NCBI GenBank assembly: GCA_016290325.1
Contig: JAEETL010000011.1
Coordinates: 1-64,000, forward strand
DNA from: Muribaculaceae bacterium
GTDB lineage: Bacteria > Bacteroidota > Bacteroidia > Bacteroidales > Muribaculaceae
DNA length: 64,000 bases
Direction: 5' to 3'
Positions within the stretch are counted from its first letter, which is position 1. Every line of letters starts with the position of its first letter. Positions 1-7,278 of the stretch are shown here, piece after piece. A program made the translations under genes and the position numbers. The notes under the pieces were generated by a model. The model was not told the DNA's origin. It saw nothing but the letters and a program-made list of their open reading frames with translations, and did not search any database.

Positions 1-620
1 CACTGCTGGCCCGCAACAACAAGTTGACCACGCTTGAAGTAACCAACAAGAGCCAACTGACAAACCTGAGAGTTAGTGGTAATACGACGCTGACCACACT
101 CAAGTGCTTTAATAACGCCTTGACTTCTTTAGATGTAACCTCTTGCTCAGCAATGACTTGGATGAGTTGCTATGGCAATCAACTGAGCGAGCTCAGTGTG
201 GAGGGTTGCACCGCATTAAAAACTCTTTATTGCTACCAGAACAAGATCAGCGGCACGGGCATGACCACCCTGGTCAACAGCCTGCCCACGCGCTCGGCAT
301 CTGATAAGGGCGAATTGAATGTAATCTTCAATACGGACGAGAACAACTCGATGACTGCAGCCCAGATCACGACTGCCCGCAACAAGTACTGGCTGCCCAA
401 GAAGTACAACGGCAGCGCCTGGGTAGATATGACGGCCTCGACGCGTGGTGACGTGAACGCCGACGGCAGCGTCAACATCAGCGACGTGACGGCCCTGATT
501 GACCTGTTGCTGGGCAGCGGCACAGCAAGTCCAAGTGCCGACTGCAACCAGGACGGCAGTGTAAACATCAGCGACGTGACGGCCCTAATCGACTACCTGC
601 TGAGCGGCACTTGGAATTAA
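1..620 (+). CDS. Secreted LRR protein with C-terminal dockerin repeats (5' end outside window)
   Basis: The reading frame is open at the window edge, so the N-terminus and any signal peptide are missing. The visible ~200 residues begin with short leucine-rich repeats of the type LTTLKCFNNALTSLDV, in which Leu and Asn/Cys recur about every 21 residues. A ~60-residue linker follows, then two dockerin type I-like calcium loops (GDVNADGSVNISD and DCNQDGSVNISD, each followed by a hydrophobic helix ending LIDLLL or LIDYLL). In Bacteroidales such proteins are exported and thought to sit on the surface; the ligand is unknown. A terminator hairpin follows directly. The gene is confident, the exact role is not. 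Confidence 0.85.
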   Translation, partial: LLARNNKLTTLEVTNKSQLTNLRVSGNTTLTTLKCFNNALTSLDVTSCSAMTWMSCYGNQLSELSVEGCTALKTLYCYQNKISGTGMTTLVNSLPTRSASDKGELNVIFNTDENNSMTAAQITTARNKYWLPKKYNGSAWVDMTASTRGDVNADGSVNISDVTALIDLLLGSGTASPSADCNQDGSVNISDVTALIDYLLSGTWN

Positions 621-642
621 ACTTCATCAAAACCTAAGTTAT

Positions 643-678
643 ATCCCTCATGCTCATCGCGGGCGTGGGGGATTTTTC
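643..678 (+). terminator. Rho-independent terminator after the LRR/dockerin gene
   Basis: An 11-bp stem (ATCCCTCATGC with GCGTGGGGGAT, two G-U pairs) with a 9-nt loop is followed by a run of five T. It lies 23 nt past the stop codon. Confidence 0.7.
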
Positions 679-717
679 TATTCATGGAGCGAAAAAAAGC
701 CATCACCATTGTTTGAG

Positions 718-840
718 ATGCGGACGGTAGTTGCGGCAATCATACTAGAAGAGGGACTTGCTCCGTCGCTTTACAGGGTGAAGATTGAACATGAACAGCT
801 TGAAATGGGCAAACCGATGACGAGAATTGGAAATAATTGA
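718..840 (+). other. Possible 40-codon frame or gene remnant
   Basis: Between the terminator and the next promoter there is an ATG-initiated frame of 40 codons with ordinary-looking composition (Met-Arg-Thr-Val-Val... ending Arg-Ile-Gly-Asn-Asn). No family is recognised and no Shine-Dalgarno sequence is evident. It could be a small protein, the tail of a decayed gene or chance. The rest of the 621-907 spacer holds only the terminator and a promoter element. Confidence 0.15.
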
Positions 841-841
841 T

Positions 842-849
842 TACTTTTG
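842..849 (+). promoter_or_regulatory. Bacteroidales -7 element upstream of the BspA-like gene
   Basis: TACTTTTG matches the TAnnTTTG consensus and lies 58 nt before the start codon at 908. No clear TTTG -33 element is seen. Confidence 0.35.
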
Positions 850-907
850 TGGGTCAATTTAAACCAATGTTTTATCAACCGTTATTTAATTTCTAAACAT
901 TCTGATT

Positions 908-2038
908 ATGAGACAATTTATCAAAACCACCATCCTGTTGCTGGCCATCCTGTTTCCCGCACTCGCCGTGGCTCACGACTTCGAGGTCGATGGCATCTGT
1001 TACAACATCAACGGCAACGAGGCCACCGTGACTTCCAAAGGTCTATATTATGATATGTTTTTCGTTGGGTATTCAGGCTCTGTCGTCATCCCAGCCACGG
1101 TCACCCACAACGGAACCACCTACCCGGTAACTTCAATCGATGAAATTGCCTTCTACTGCTGTGATCGTCTGACCAGCATCGACATCCCCAACTCGATAAC
1201 TGAGATCGGTAACTTTACGTTCGGGTGCTGCCCTGAGCTGGCCAGCATCGTGATAGAAAGTGGCAATCCAAGATATGATTCGCGCAACAATTGCAATGCA
1301 ATTATAGAGACAGCCGATAATACTTTAATTGTTGGCTGCAAGAACACGATTATCCCCAACTCGGTAACCTCAATCGGTGGCTGGGCGTTCTCTTACTGCT
1401 ACGGCCTGACCAGCATCACTATTCCTAACTCGGTGACTGCTATCGGTAACGGAGCGTTCGAGGGCTGCATAGGACTGACCAGCGTCGACATCTCCAACTC
1501 GGTGACTTCTATCGGTAGATATGCGTTCTACAACTGCCAAGGTCTGACCAGTATCAATATTCCTAACTCGGTGACTTCAATCGGTAACTATGCGTTCTTT
1601 TGGTGCACTGGGCTGACCAGCATCGTCATCCCGAACTCGGTGACTTCAATTGGTAACGAGGTGTGCAAGAATTGCTGGGACCTGACGGATGTGTATTGCT
1701 ACATTGCAGACCTCTCGGGCGTATCGTGCGGGAATGAACTATTCGATAAGGATTTCAGTAGTGATTACTCTGGTCGTACGCTTCATGTGCTGAAGGGGAC
1801 GGCTGATGCCTACAGGGCTGATGAGAACTGGTATCCTTATTTCGGTCAGATTGTTGACGACTTGATGCCTGTGCATGGAGACGTTAATGGCGACCGTGAG
1901 GTCAATATTGCAGACGTCAATGCCGTCATAGATCTGATTTTAGCAGGCAATTATACAGCGATTGGTGACGTGAACGGTGATGGCGAAATCAACATTGCCG
2001 ACATCAATGCTGTCATCGACATCATCCTGGACAATTGA
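908..2038 (+). CDS. BspA-like leucine-rich repeat surface protein with dockerin tail
   Basis: The 376-residue protein starts with a clear signal peptide (to about residue 22, ...LFPALAVA). Residues 75-260 carry LRR_5/BspA-type repeats of 23 residues (for example LTSITIPNSVTAIGNGAF). The last ~53 residues hold two dockerin-type repeats, GDVNGDREVNIAD and GDVNGDGEINIAD. BspA-family proteins in Bacteroidetes and oral anaerobes bind host proteins or other bacteria; here that is inference. The repeats are also nearly identical at DNA level, so recombination could change their number. It is a single-gene unit with its own promoter and a strong terminator. It shares the dockerin tail with the preceding gene but not its LRR type. 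Confidence 0.9.
   Translation: MRQFIKTTILLLAILFPALAVAHDFEVDGICYNINGNEATVTSKGLYYDMFFVGYSGSVVIPATVTHNGTTYPVTSIDEIAFYCCDRLTSIDIPNSITEIGNFTFGCCPELASIVIESGNPRYDSRNNCNAIIETADNTLIVGCKNTIIPNSVTSIGGWAFSYCYGLTSITIPNSVTAIGNGAFEGCIGLTSVDISNSVTSIGRYAFYNCQGLTSINIPNSVTSIGNYAFFWCTGLTSIVIPNSVTSIGNEVCKNCWDLTDVYCYIADLSGVSCGNELFDKDFSSDYSGRTLHVLKGTADAYRADENWYPYFGQIVDDLMPVHGDVNGDREVNIADVNAVIDLILAGNYTAIGDVNGDGEINIADINAVIDIILDN
1349..1684 (+). repeat. In-frame ~69-bp tandem repeats encoding BspA LRR units
   Basis: About five consecutive 23-residue units (residues ~148-259) share the core IPNSVTSIG and are closely similar at DNA level. Units of 69 bp keep the frame when gained or lost. Confidence 0.85.
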
Positions 2039-2060
2039 TACTGGAATATATGTCTATAAG

Positions 2061-2091
2061 GAAAAGGCGGTCCTCTGACCGCCTTTTCTAT
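2061..2091. terminator. Perfect 12-bp terminator hairpin
   Basis: GAAAAGGCGGTC pairs perfectly with GACCGCCTTTTC around a CTCT loop. The A-run on one side and T-run on the other would let it work in both directions. It lies 23 nt after the BspA-like stop codon. Confidence 0.85.
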
Positions 2092-2154
2092 ATCTGCTCA
2101 TCACAAAGCGCATCATTATTAAACAAAGAAATGTTTAATTTTCCATGAATAATC

Positions 2155-2332
2155 GGGCTGTGTCATAATTAATCTGCTGGAATTATAACCGCCCTTCGGG
2201 CGGGAAATCAAAACAAATTTTGTATTAAAATTAAAATAATTATAATTTTATATCAATTTAGTAAATAATTTGTATTAATTTCCCGTGCGTAGCACGGTTA
2301 AAAATAGCGACATTGAATTATGACACACCCTC
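2155..2332. mobile_element. Candidate MITE (non-autonomous inverted-repeat element)
   Basis: The ends are inverted repeats sharing TGTGTCATAATT, preceded by GGGC on the left and AGGG on the right. Just inside each end is a small GC hairpin (CCGCCC/GGGCGG at 2189-2203; CCGTGC/GCACGG at 2282-2296), each adjoining GGGAAAT or its complement on the inner side. The interior is ~75 bp of almost pure A+T with no reading frame. The outer motif resembles the terminal repeats of several Bacteroidetes insertion sequences, which is from memory. No target-site duplication was identified with certainty. Confidence 0.55.
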
Positions 2333-2473
2333 AAATCTACTGTTGATTGCACCTGCTTACAGAAGCTTACATATTAGCTGTGTTGTAAATGGCTGATAAA
2401 TAGGGGACTATTATTTATGTTTTTGTAATGTGCTGTAATAAAATCAAACTTGTAGGGATTACTTAAAAGAAAA

Positions 2474-2506
2474 CCAATCGGTTGAAACTCAATCGGTTGG
2501 CTTTTG
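2474..2506 (+). terminator. Orphan terminator-like hairpin
   Basis: A 12-bp stem with two G-U pairs (CCAATCGGTTGA with TCAATCGGTTGG, loop AAC) is followed by CTTTTG. No complete gene lies upstream. The stretch 2333-2608 otherwise shows nothing recognisable and may be the 3' remnant of a gene displaced by the inverted-repeat element. Confidence 0.4.
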
Positions 2507-2608
2507 ATTTTATGGATGTGTATCACAACATTGTCACAATTCTTCTAATCATCTCAACTTTTCTGCTCGGTTATTGTGGCTTTTTCTATGGCTTTTCGTT
2601 TTTTTTGT

Positions 2609-2893
2609 TTAGTCATAGTAGGTGTTTATGATCTCTTGTTTTGGCTTTGCCACCTTGATGTACTCGTCAAGGGTATCTCTAAAGGTGTATGGGTCCCACT
2701 TGGATACATAGGCAAACACCATATTGTGCAAATCATCTTTGGGATTATCTTTGTTAATTGATTGAATGAAGTAGGTGCACGTCATCATCTCGGCAGCCCA
2801 GAGTCGCGCTTTGATAGTGTCACTGAATGGGCATTTATCCTCATCCTCGCCACGGTAGTAGTGGCATAGTGCAATCAGGTCTTCTTTTTTCAT
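2609..2893 (-). CDS. Small hypothetical protein, 94 aa
   Basis: I do not recognise a family. The ATG at 2893 is preferred over an upstream alternative because a good promoter lies just before it. The protein starts MKKEDLIALCHYY, has a charged patch (RGEDEDKCPF) and appears mostly helical, with several Trp, Tyr and Met residues and no signal peptide or membrane segment. A cytoplasmic location is inferred. It stands alone; the neighbouring operon to its right also points left but ends 200 nt away. Confidence 0.55.
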   Translation of the reverse strand: MKKEDLIALCHYYRGEDEDKCPFSDTIKARLWAAEMMTCTYFIQSINKDNPKDDLHNMVFAYVSKWDPYTFRDTLDEYIKVAKPKQEIINTYYD

Positions 2894-2919
2894 GTTTTCA
2901 GTTCTGTGGATTATCGTTG

Positions 2920-2951
2920 CAAAGATATAGCATCTGATTAAATCGCCAAAT
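2920..2951 (-). promoter_or_regulatory. Promoter TTTG-N20-TATCTTTG for the 94-aa gene
   Basis: On the minus strand TTTG (2951-2948) and TATCTTTG (2927-2920) are 20 nt apart, a full match to the Bacteroidetes primary-sigma consensus. The start codon is 27 nt downstream of the -7 element. Confidence 0.6.
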
Positions 2952-3091
2952 TCATGTATATATAAAAAGTGAGAGGCATCCTTTGAGGAAACCTCTCGGT
3001 TGAAGCACGGAGTCAATATACCGCTTTTAGCTTCGGGTGGTCAAAGACCTTTTTCTGTTCTCTCATGAGAGCGACCAATAGCGTTTCTTGA

Positions 3092-3277
3092 CTATTGCGG
3101 CTCTTTTAAGTCTAGTTTGTGCTTGGCCTTGCGGGTATAGGTCTTTTTGGACCGGTGCACACGGTTTGACGCGTGAAAGCCGGGACCGAGCAGTTCTTGT
3201 TCGCCCTCGCGGTTTCCGCGCCTCATGGCCTTAAGCGCGTCAAGGTTAATCGGCTGCTTTTTCTTCTTCTTTTTCAT
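3092..3277 (-). CDS. Small basic Lys-rich protein, 61 aa
   Basis: The protein begins with Met and six Lys and continues with a strongly basic body (about a third Lys+Arg), including HRSKKTYTRKAKHK near the C-terminus. No domain is recognised. The composition suits a nucleic-acid or ribosome-associated protein, but that is inference from charge only. It is the last gene of the asd operon, 15 nt after the macro-like gene. The run of AAG/AAA codons at the start is a likely slippage site. Confidence 0.5.
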   Translation of the reverse strand: MKKKKKKQPINLDALKAMRRGNREGEQELLGPGFHASNRVHRSKKTYTRKAKHKLDLKEPQ

Positions 3278-3292
3278 CGTCGATAGCGCGCC

Positions 3293-3685
3293 TTAGCCCT
3301 CAATGGCTTCGACAAACTCCTTGGGCAAGATGATATTTTCCTTGTCAATGGCCGTGGCAAACAGTGGGGCAATCTGCTCATCCCTGAAGCCGGCGATGCC
3401 ACAACCGATGCGGGTAACAAAGAACTTGAGTTCGGGATGTGTCTGGGCGAACTCGATGAATTCGTCAACATAGGGCTTGATGGTTTCCACACCGCCCTGC
3501 ATTGTGGGGATGGCATAACTCTGTCCCTGCAGCCCTACACCCTGGCCCCACACGGCCCCAAATCGGTTATAGGCGGCGCGGGCAGCACCGCCGCCGTGCA
3601 TTCCACCCAAGTTGCTGCCAAAGACAAAGATTTCGTTCTCTTTCAATGCCGAAATCATGCCCGGCGTGAATTCTCTATTATACAT
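3293..3685 (-). CDS. Macro-like ADP-ribose-binding domain protein, 130 aa
   Basis: The sequence MYNREFTPGMISALKENEIF followed by VFGSNLGGMHGGGAARAA is typical of the small A1S_2505-like family related to macro domains; later parts are GLQGQSYAIPT and the helix before RIGCGIAGF. Glycine-rich loops of this kind bind ADP-ribose phosphates. It probably binds or removes ADP-ribose in the cytoplasm; no catalysis can be read from the sequence. The ATG at 3685 is chosen because it fits the family start and leaves 19 nt to the upstream gene, whereas the longer frame would overlap it. Confidence 0.8.
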   Translation of the reverse strand: MYNREFTPGMISALKENEIFVFGSNLGGMHGGGAARAAYNRFGAVWGQGVGLQGQSYAIPTMQGGVETIKPYVDEFIEFAQTHPELKFFVTRIGCGIAGFRDEQIAPLFATAIDKENIILPKEFVEAIEG

Positions 3686-3704
3686 ATCAATTGTATAGCT
3701 GTCG

Positions 3705-4130
3705 TTATTTGTTGGTTGCGTTGCGGCCGGCCTCAAGGATAGGCAGGTTGCCCTCGGTGGGGATGTAGATGATGGTCTTGTTGTTGAGGTTGGTCTGCTG
3801 CCTTACCCACAGGTATTGGATGTAAGTGGGAGTGAGGCTGCCGTTTTCGATCTCAATGGCTTTGGCGGCACCCTTGGCGCGCTCGATTTCGGCTTGGGCA
3901 TTCAGCTTTTCGGCCTCAAGGTTGGCACGTGCTTCCTCGATTTTGATTTTTCGGTTTTGCTCCGCCTTGGCGAACTCGGCCTTGCCGTCCATTTCCTGCT
4001 GCCATACCTTGTACCTGGGATAGCCGAACATGATGGTGGCGATTAACGCCAAAATAAATATACCGATGGCACACGATGCGATGATCGTGGATTTGGTTTC
4101 TTCTTTAGTCATTTGATTTTTTTTAGTCAT
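3705..4130 (-). CDS. Single-pass membrane protein with stomatin-like coiled coil, 141 aa
   Basis: One membrane segment (residues ~14-36) is followed by a charged, Ala/Glu/Lys-rich coiled coil (~45-92, e.g. RANLEAEKLNAQAEIERA) and a C-terminal segment (IYIPTEGNLPILEAG). The tail resembles the end of SPFH/prohibitin-type proteins, but the globular SPFH core is absent, so this is a short relative or a look-alike. It lies 20 nt after asd and 19 nt before the macro-like gene. The doubled start (MTKKNQMTKEE, with ATGs at 4130 and 4112) reflects a small tandem repeat in the DNA. Confidence 0.7.
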   Translation of the reverse strand: MTKKNQMTKEETKSTIIASCAIGIFILALIATIMFGYPRYKVWQQEMDGKAEFAKAEQNRKIKIEEARANLEAEKLNAQAEIERAKGAAKAIEIENGSLTPTYIQYLWVRQQTNLNNKTIIYIPTEGNLPILEAGRNATNK

Positions 4131-4150
4131 TTGATTTTTCAGTTTATTGG

Positions 4151-5161
4151 CTATTTCTTCTTGTGGGCGATGAGGTATTGTCCGATCTGCACGGCATTGA
4201 GGGCAGCACCCTTCTTGATTTGGTCACCGCAGAGCCAGAACGTCAGGCCGTTGTCGCTACTGGTATCAACGCGGATGCGTCCTACATAAACGGGATCCTT
4301 GCCCGAGCAGTCGATGGGCATGGGGTAGCGGTTGCTGCGTGGGTCATCAACCACGACAACGCCGGGAGCAAGTTGCAGGGCGGCGCGGGCTTCCTCGGGG
4401 GTGATGGGATTTTCACACTCGATCCACACGGCCTCGCTGTGGGCACGCATGACGGGCACACGCACGCAGGTAGCGCTCACGCGGATATCGCTGTGCATGA
4501 TTTTGCAGGTCTCCTTGACCATCTTCATCTCCTCGCGGGTATAGTCATTTTCTTGGAAGATGTCGATGTGGGGGATGACATTGTAGGCCAGCTCATGCTG
4601 GAAGTGGCGCACGGTAAGTTCCTCTTTGCCCACGGCAATCTCACTGGTCTGCAGCGCGAGTTCATACATCGCCTCCATGCCGGCACCGCTAGCGGCCTGA
4701 TAGGTGGCTACCTGCACATTCTTGATGTGTGACAGGTTATCCAGCGGCTTGAGTGCCACAACCATGATGATGGTCGAGCAGTTGGGGTTGGCAATGATGT
4801 TGCGCGGGGTGTTCAAGGCGTCCTCGCCATTGACCTCGGGCACTACCAGGGGCACATCGTCGTCCATGCGGAAGGCGCTGCTGTTGTCAATCATGATGCA
4901 ACCATGCTTAGTGATGGTCGGGGCAAACTCGCGTGCCGGACCGGCACCCATAGCGACAAAGGCAATGTCGATGTCCTTGAAGTCATCGTTGTGTTGCAAG
5001 AGTTTGACCACATGGTCCTTACCGCGAAAAGTGAAAATGCGTCCGGCGCTGCGTTCCGAGCCAAACAGCACTAGTTCAGTAACGGGAAAATTCTGTTCAT
5101 CAAGGACACGCATGAATTCCTGTCCCACTGCGCCGCTGGCGCCAACAATCGCAACCTTCAT
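4151..5161 (-). CDS. asd: Aspartate-semialdehyde dehydrogenase
   Basis: It makes aspartate-semialdehyde from aspartyl phosphate with NADPH, the branch point to lysine/diaminopimelate, threonine and methionine. The N-terminus has the Rossmann motif [14 protein letters not shown]. The active-site Cys lies in NPNCSTI (C128) and the conserved His in [10 protein letters not shown]. At 336 residues it is full length. It is the first gene of a four-gene operon with three unrelated-looking small genes. The ATG at 5161 is the only sensible start. Confidence 0.97.
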   Translation of the reverse strand: MKVAIVGASGAVGQEFMRVLDEQNFPVTELVLFGSERSAGRIFTFRGKDHVVKLLQHNDDFKDIDIAFVAMGAGPAREFAPTITKHGCIMIDNSSAFRMDDDVPLVVPEVNGEDALNTPRNIIANPNCSTIIMVVALKPLDNLSHIKNVQVATYQAASGAGMEAMYELALQTSEIAVGKEELTVRHFQHELAYNVIPHIDIFQENDYTREEMKMVKETCKIMHSDIRVSATCVRVPVMRAHSEAVWIECENPITPEEARAALQLAPGVVVVDDPRSNRYPMPIDCSGKDPVYVGRIRVDTSSDNGLTFWLCGDQIKKGAALNAVQIGQYLIAHKKK

Positions 5162-5270
5162 TTTGTTGATAAATATTAGTTATTTTTGTTTAAGAATAAT
5201 ATACTGTGGCCACCTCTAGGGTGGAATATTATACACTAGATGAGTTGGTGCAAATCTCGTGCCAACATCA

Positions 5271-6041
5271 TCAGCCCTTGATGTGGGTGCCCTTGTCCGG
5301 GTTGCCCATCTGTGACGGGCAGGTGATGATGACCTCCTTCACGCCGTGGTCAATAGCTTGGAAAGCATTGTCCAGCTTGTTGACAAACCAGTCCTTGATG
5401 ATATCCATGTCACGAAGCGACTTGTACTGTGTGCGACGCAGATTGGCCACTACACTGTCGGGGTCGTCAGGGTTGAGCAACACGCCTTTTTTCTCAAAGC
5501 AGTAGATGAGCGTGATGTTATACCTGAGCGCTAGGGCCCGAGCGATTTCGGCTGCCATGGCGTCGGTTTCGTTAAAGAGCAGGTTGCCACGACCATCGTG
5601 GGTGATGGGGGCCAACACAGGAACGATGCCGTTATCGAGCAGACGGGCGATGCCCTCGGTGTTGACGTGGCGCACCTGTCCCGTGTCTCCCAGATTGCTG
5701 TTAGGCAGTTTGACACTGGTGATCAGGTTCATGTCGGCTCCGGTCACGCCTAGGGCGTTTACCTTGTTGCCCTGGAGCAGTGAGACGAACAGACGGCTCA
5801 CGAGTCCACCATAGACCATGGTAAGCAGTTTCAGCGTTCCAGCGTCCACCACGGGTCGGTCGTCGATGAGTTTGGTCTTAACTCCCAGCTTGTTGCCAAT
5901 TTCCTGGGCCATCATGTTGCCGCTGAAAAGAAGCATCTTTTTCCCTTTGATATTGGCAAATGCCTTGACAAAGGTTTTCAATTCGTCGGCTTTCTCGACA
6001 ATCTTTCCGCTGACCTTGACGATAGTAAAGTTCTCGTTCAT
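5271..6041 (-). CDS. Acetylglutamate-kinase-like protein with altered active site
   Basis: The 256-residue protein aligns along its length with ArgB of Bacteroidetes (shared blocks VYGGLV, NALGVTGADMN, VPVLAPITHDG, YCFEKKGVLL). ArgB phosphorylates N-acetylglutamate (N-succinylglutamate in Bacteroides) in arginine synthesis. Key parts are changed: KxGG is KVSG (K9-G12), the HGGG loop is FSGN (39-42), the substrate Arg after NG is replaced by Pro (DDRPVVD, 60-66), and the GGMxPK lysine loop reads DWFVNK. The reading frame is intact and the fold residues are kept. It may have lost or changed activity. No other arginine genes lie nearby. Confidence 0.8.
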   Translation of the reverse strand: MNENFTIVKVSGKIVEKADELKTFVKAFANIKGKKMLLFSGNMMAQEIGNKLGVKTKLIDDRPVVDAGTLKLLTMVYGGLVSRLFVSLLQGNKVNALGVTGADMNLITSVKLPNSNLGDTGQVRHVNTEGIARLLDNGIVPVLAPITHDGRGNLLFNETDAMAAEIARALALRYNITLIYCFEKKGVLLNPDDPDSVVANLRRTQYKSLRDMDIIKDWFVNKLDNAFQAIDHGVKEVIITCPSQMGNPDKGTHIKG

Positions 6042-6093
6042 CTTTCTCGATTATTTAGTCGCAAGTCGTTTGTACTACTACCTATTCTCTAAT

Positions 6094-6128
6094 CCTAAAA
6101 CCTAGAGCCTAAAGCCTAAATCCTACCT
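6094..6128 (-). repeat. 7-nt periodic tract after the prfB stop codon
   Basis: Five units of seven bases (plus-strand CCTAAAA, CCTAGAG, CCTAAAG, CCTAAAT, CCTACCT) abut the prfB stop. On the coding strand each unit carries a TAG, so stops appear in all three frames. Confidence 0.75.
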
Positions 6129-7237
6129 TAGCTCTCGGCAAACTCCATCAGGTAAGCCTTGATGAAGTCATCCAGGTCACCATCCATCACGCCGCCCACG
6201 TCACTGGTCTGGTGGTTGGTACGGTGGTCCTTAACACGGCGGTCGTCAAAGACGTAACTGCGTATTTGGCTGCCCCATTCGATTTTCTTCTTGCTGTCCT
6301 CGACCTTGCGTTGCTCCTCCTGGCGATGCTGCAACTCCTTGTTGTAAAGGATGGAGCGCAGGTTGCGCAGGGCGTTCTCGCGGTTCTTGGGTTGGTCGCG
6401 CGTCTCGGTGTTCTCGACCAGGATTTCCTCCTCCTCGCCGGTGTAGGGGTCCTTGTACTGGTAGCGCACGCGCACACCCGATTCCACCTTGTTCACGTTC
6501 TGGCCACCGGCACCACCGCTGCGGAAGGTGTCCCACGAAATTCTCGCGGGGTCGAGCGTGATCTCGATGGTGTCGTCAACGAGCGGTGTCACGAAAACCG
6601 AGGCAAACGAGGTCATGCGCTTGCCCTGGGCGTTATAGGGCGAGACGCGCACCAGGCGGTGCACGCCGTTCTCGCTCTTGAGATAGCCGTAGGCAAAATC
6701 GCCCTCGATGCTGATGGTGACGCTCTTGATACCAGCCTCGTCACCGTCGATAAGGTGCTCGATGGCTGTCTTGTAGCCATGGCGCTCACACCAGCGCAGG
6801 TACATACGCATGAGCATTGACGCCCAATCCTGGCTCTCGGTGCCACCGGCACCCGAGTTGATCTTGAGGATAGCATCCATCTTGTCCTCGTCGTGGCGCA
6901 GCATATTGCGCAACTCGAGTTTCTCGAGCAGGGCCATCGCCTTGCTGTACAAGGCATCAACCTCGGCTTCCTCGACGAGACCTTCCTTGACGAAGTCAAA
7001 TCCCGTGGCCACCTCATCGACAGCGAGCTCCACTTCCTCACAGCCGTTAATCCAGTTGCGCAGCGACTTGATTTTCTTCATCTGTGCCTCGGCGGCTTTT
7101 TGGTCTTGCCAAAAGTCGGGTACATGGGTGCGTAGTTCCTCCTCCTCGACCTCGATTTTCTTGCCGTCAATGTCCAGATAGCGCTTGAGGTCATCTTTGC
7201 GTTGTTGTAACTCTTTGAGTTGTTCTTGTGTTATCAT
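6128..7237 (-). CDS. prfB: Peptide chain release factor 2
   Basis: RF2 recognises UGA and UAA and triggers peptide release on the ribosome. The GGQ motif lies in SGGAGGQNVNKVESG. The stop-recognition tripeptide region reads RVSPYNAQ, as in other Bacteroidetes RF2 proteins as I recall them (SPF in E. coli). The C-terminus carries WGSQIRSYVFDD and DHRT. At 369 residues it is full length in a single frame: the place where many bacteria have an in-frame UGA with programmed +1 frameshift (YLD, residues 19-21) here reads CTG GAC. It therefore lacks that autoregulation. It lies 34 nt downstream of the acyl-CoA ligase stop and may be cotranscribed. Confidence 0.97.
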   Translation of the reverse strand: MITQEQLKELQQRKDDLKRYLDIDGKKIEVEEEELRTHVPDFWQDQKAAEAQMKKIKSLRNWINGCEEVELAVDEVATGFDFVKEGLVEEAEVDALYSKAMALLEKLELRNMLRHDEDKMDAILKINSGAGGTESQDWASMLMRMYLRWCERHGYKTAIEHLIDGDEAGIKSVTISIEGDFAYGYLKSENGVHRLVRVSPYNAQGKRMTSFASVFVTPLVDDTIEITLDPARISWDTFRSGGAGGQNVNKVESGVRVRYQYKDPYTGEEEEILVENTETRDQPKNRENALRNLRSILYNKELQHRQEEQRKVEDSKKKIEWGSQIRSYVFDDRRVKDHRTNHQTSDVGGVMDGDLDDFIKAYLMEFAES

Positions 7238-7250
7238 CTATATTTGGTCG

Positions 7251-7278
7251 CTTATCTCTAATCACTTATCATTAATCA
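7251..7278 (-). repeat. 7-nt periodic tract at the acyl-CoA ligase stop
   Basis: On the minus strand the units TGATTAA, TGATAAG, TGATTAG and AGATAAG follow one another; the first contains the gene's own TAA stop. Confidence 0.75.

Noticed and set aside
1349-1684. CRISPR-like array
   Set aside because: The ~69-bp repeats are in frame and encode LRR units without spacers.
5041-5270. Promoter search upstream of asd
   Set aside because: No TAnnTTTG element was found on the minus strand between 5162 and 5270, so no promoter is called.
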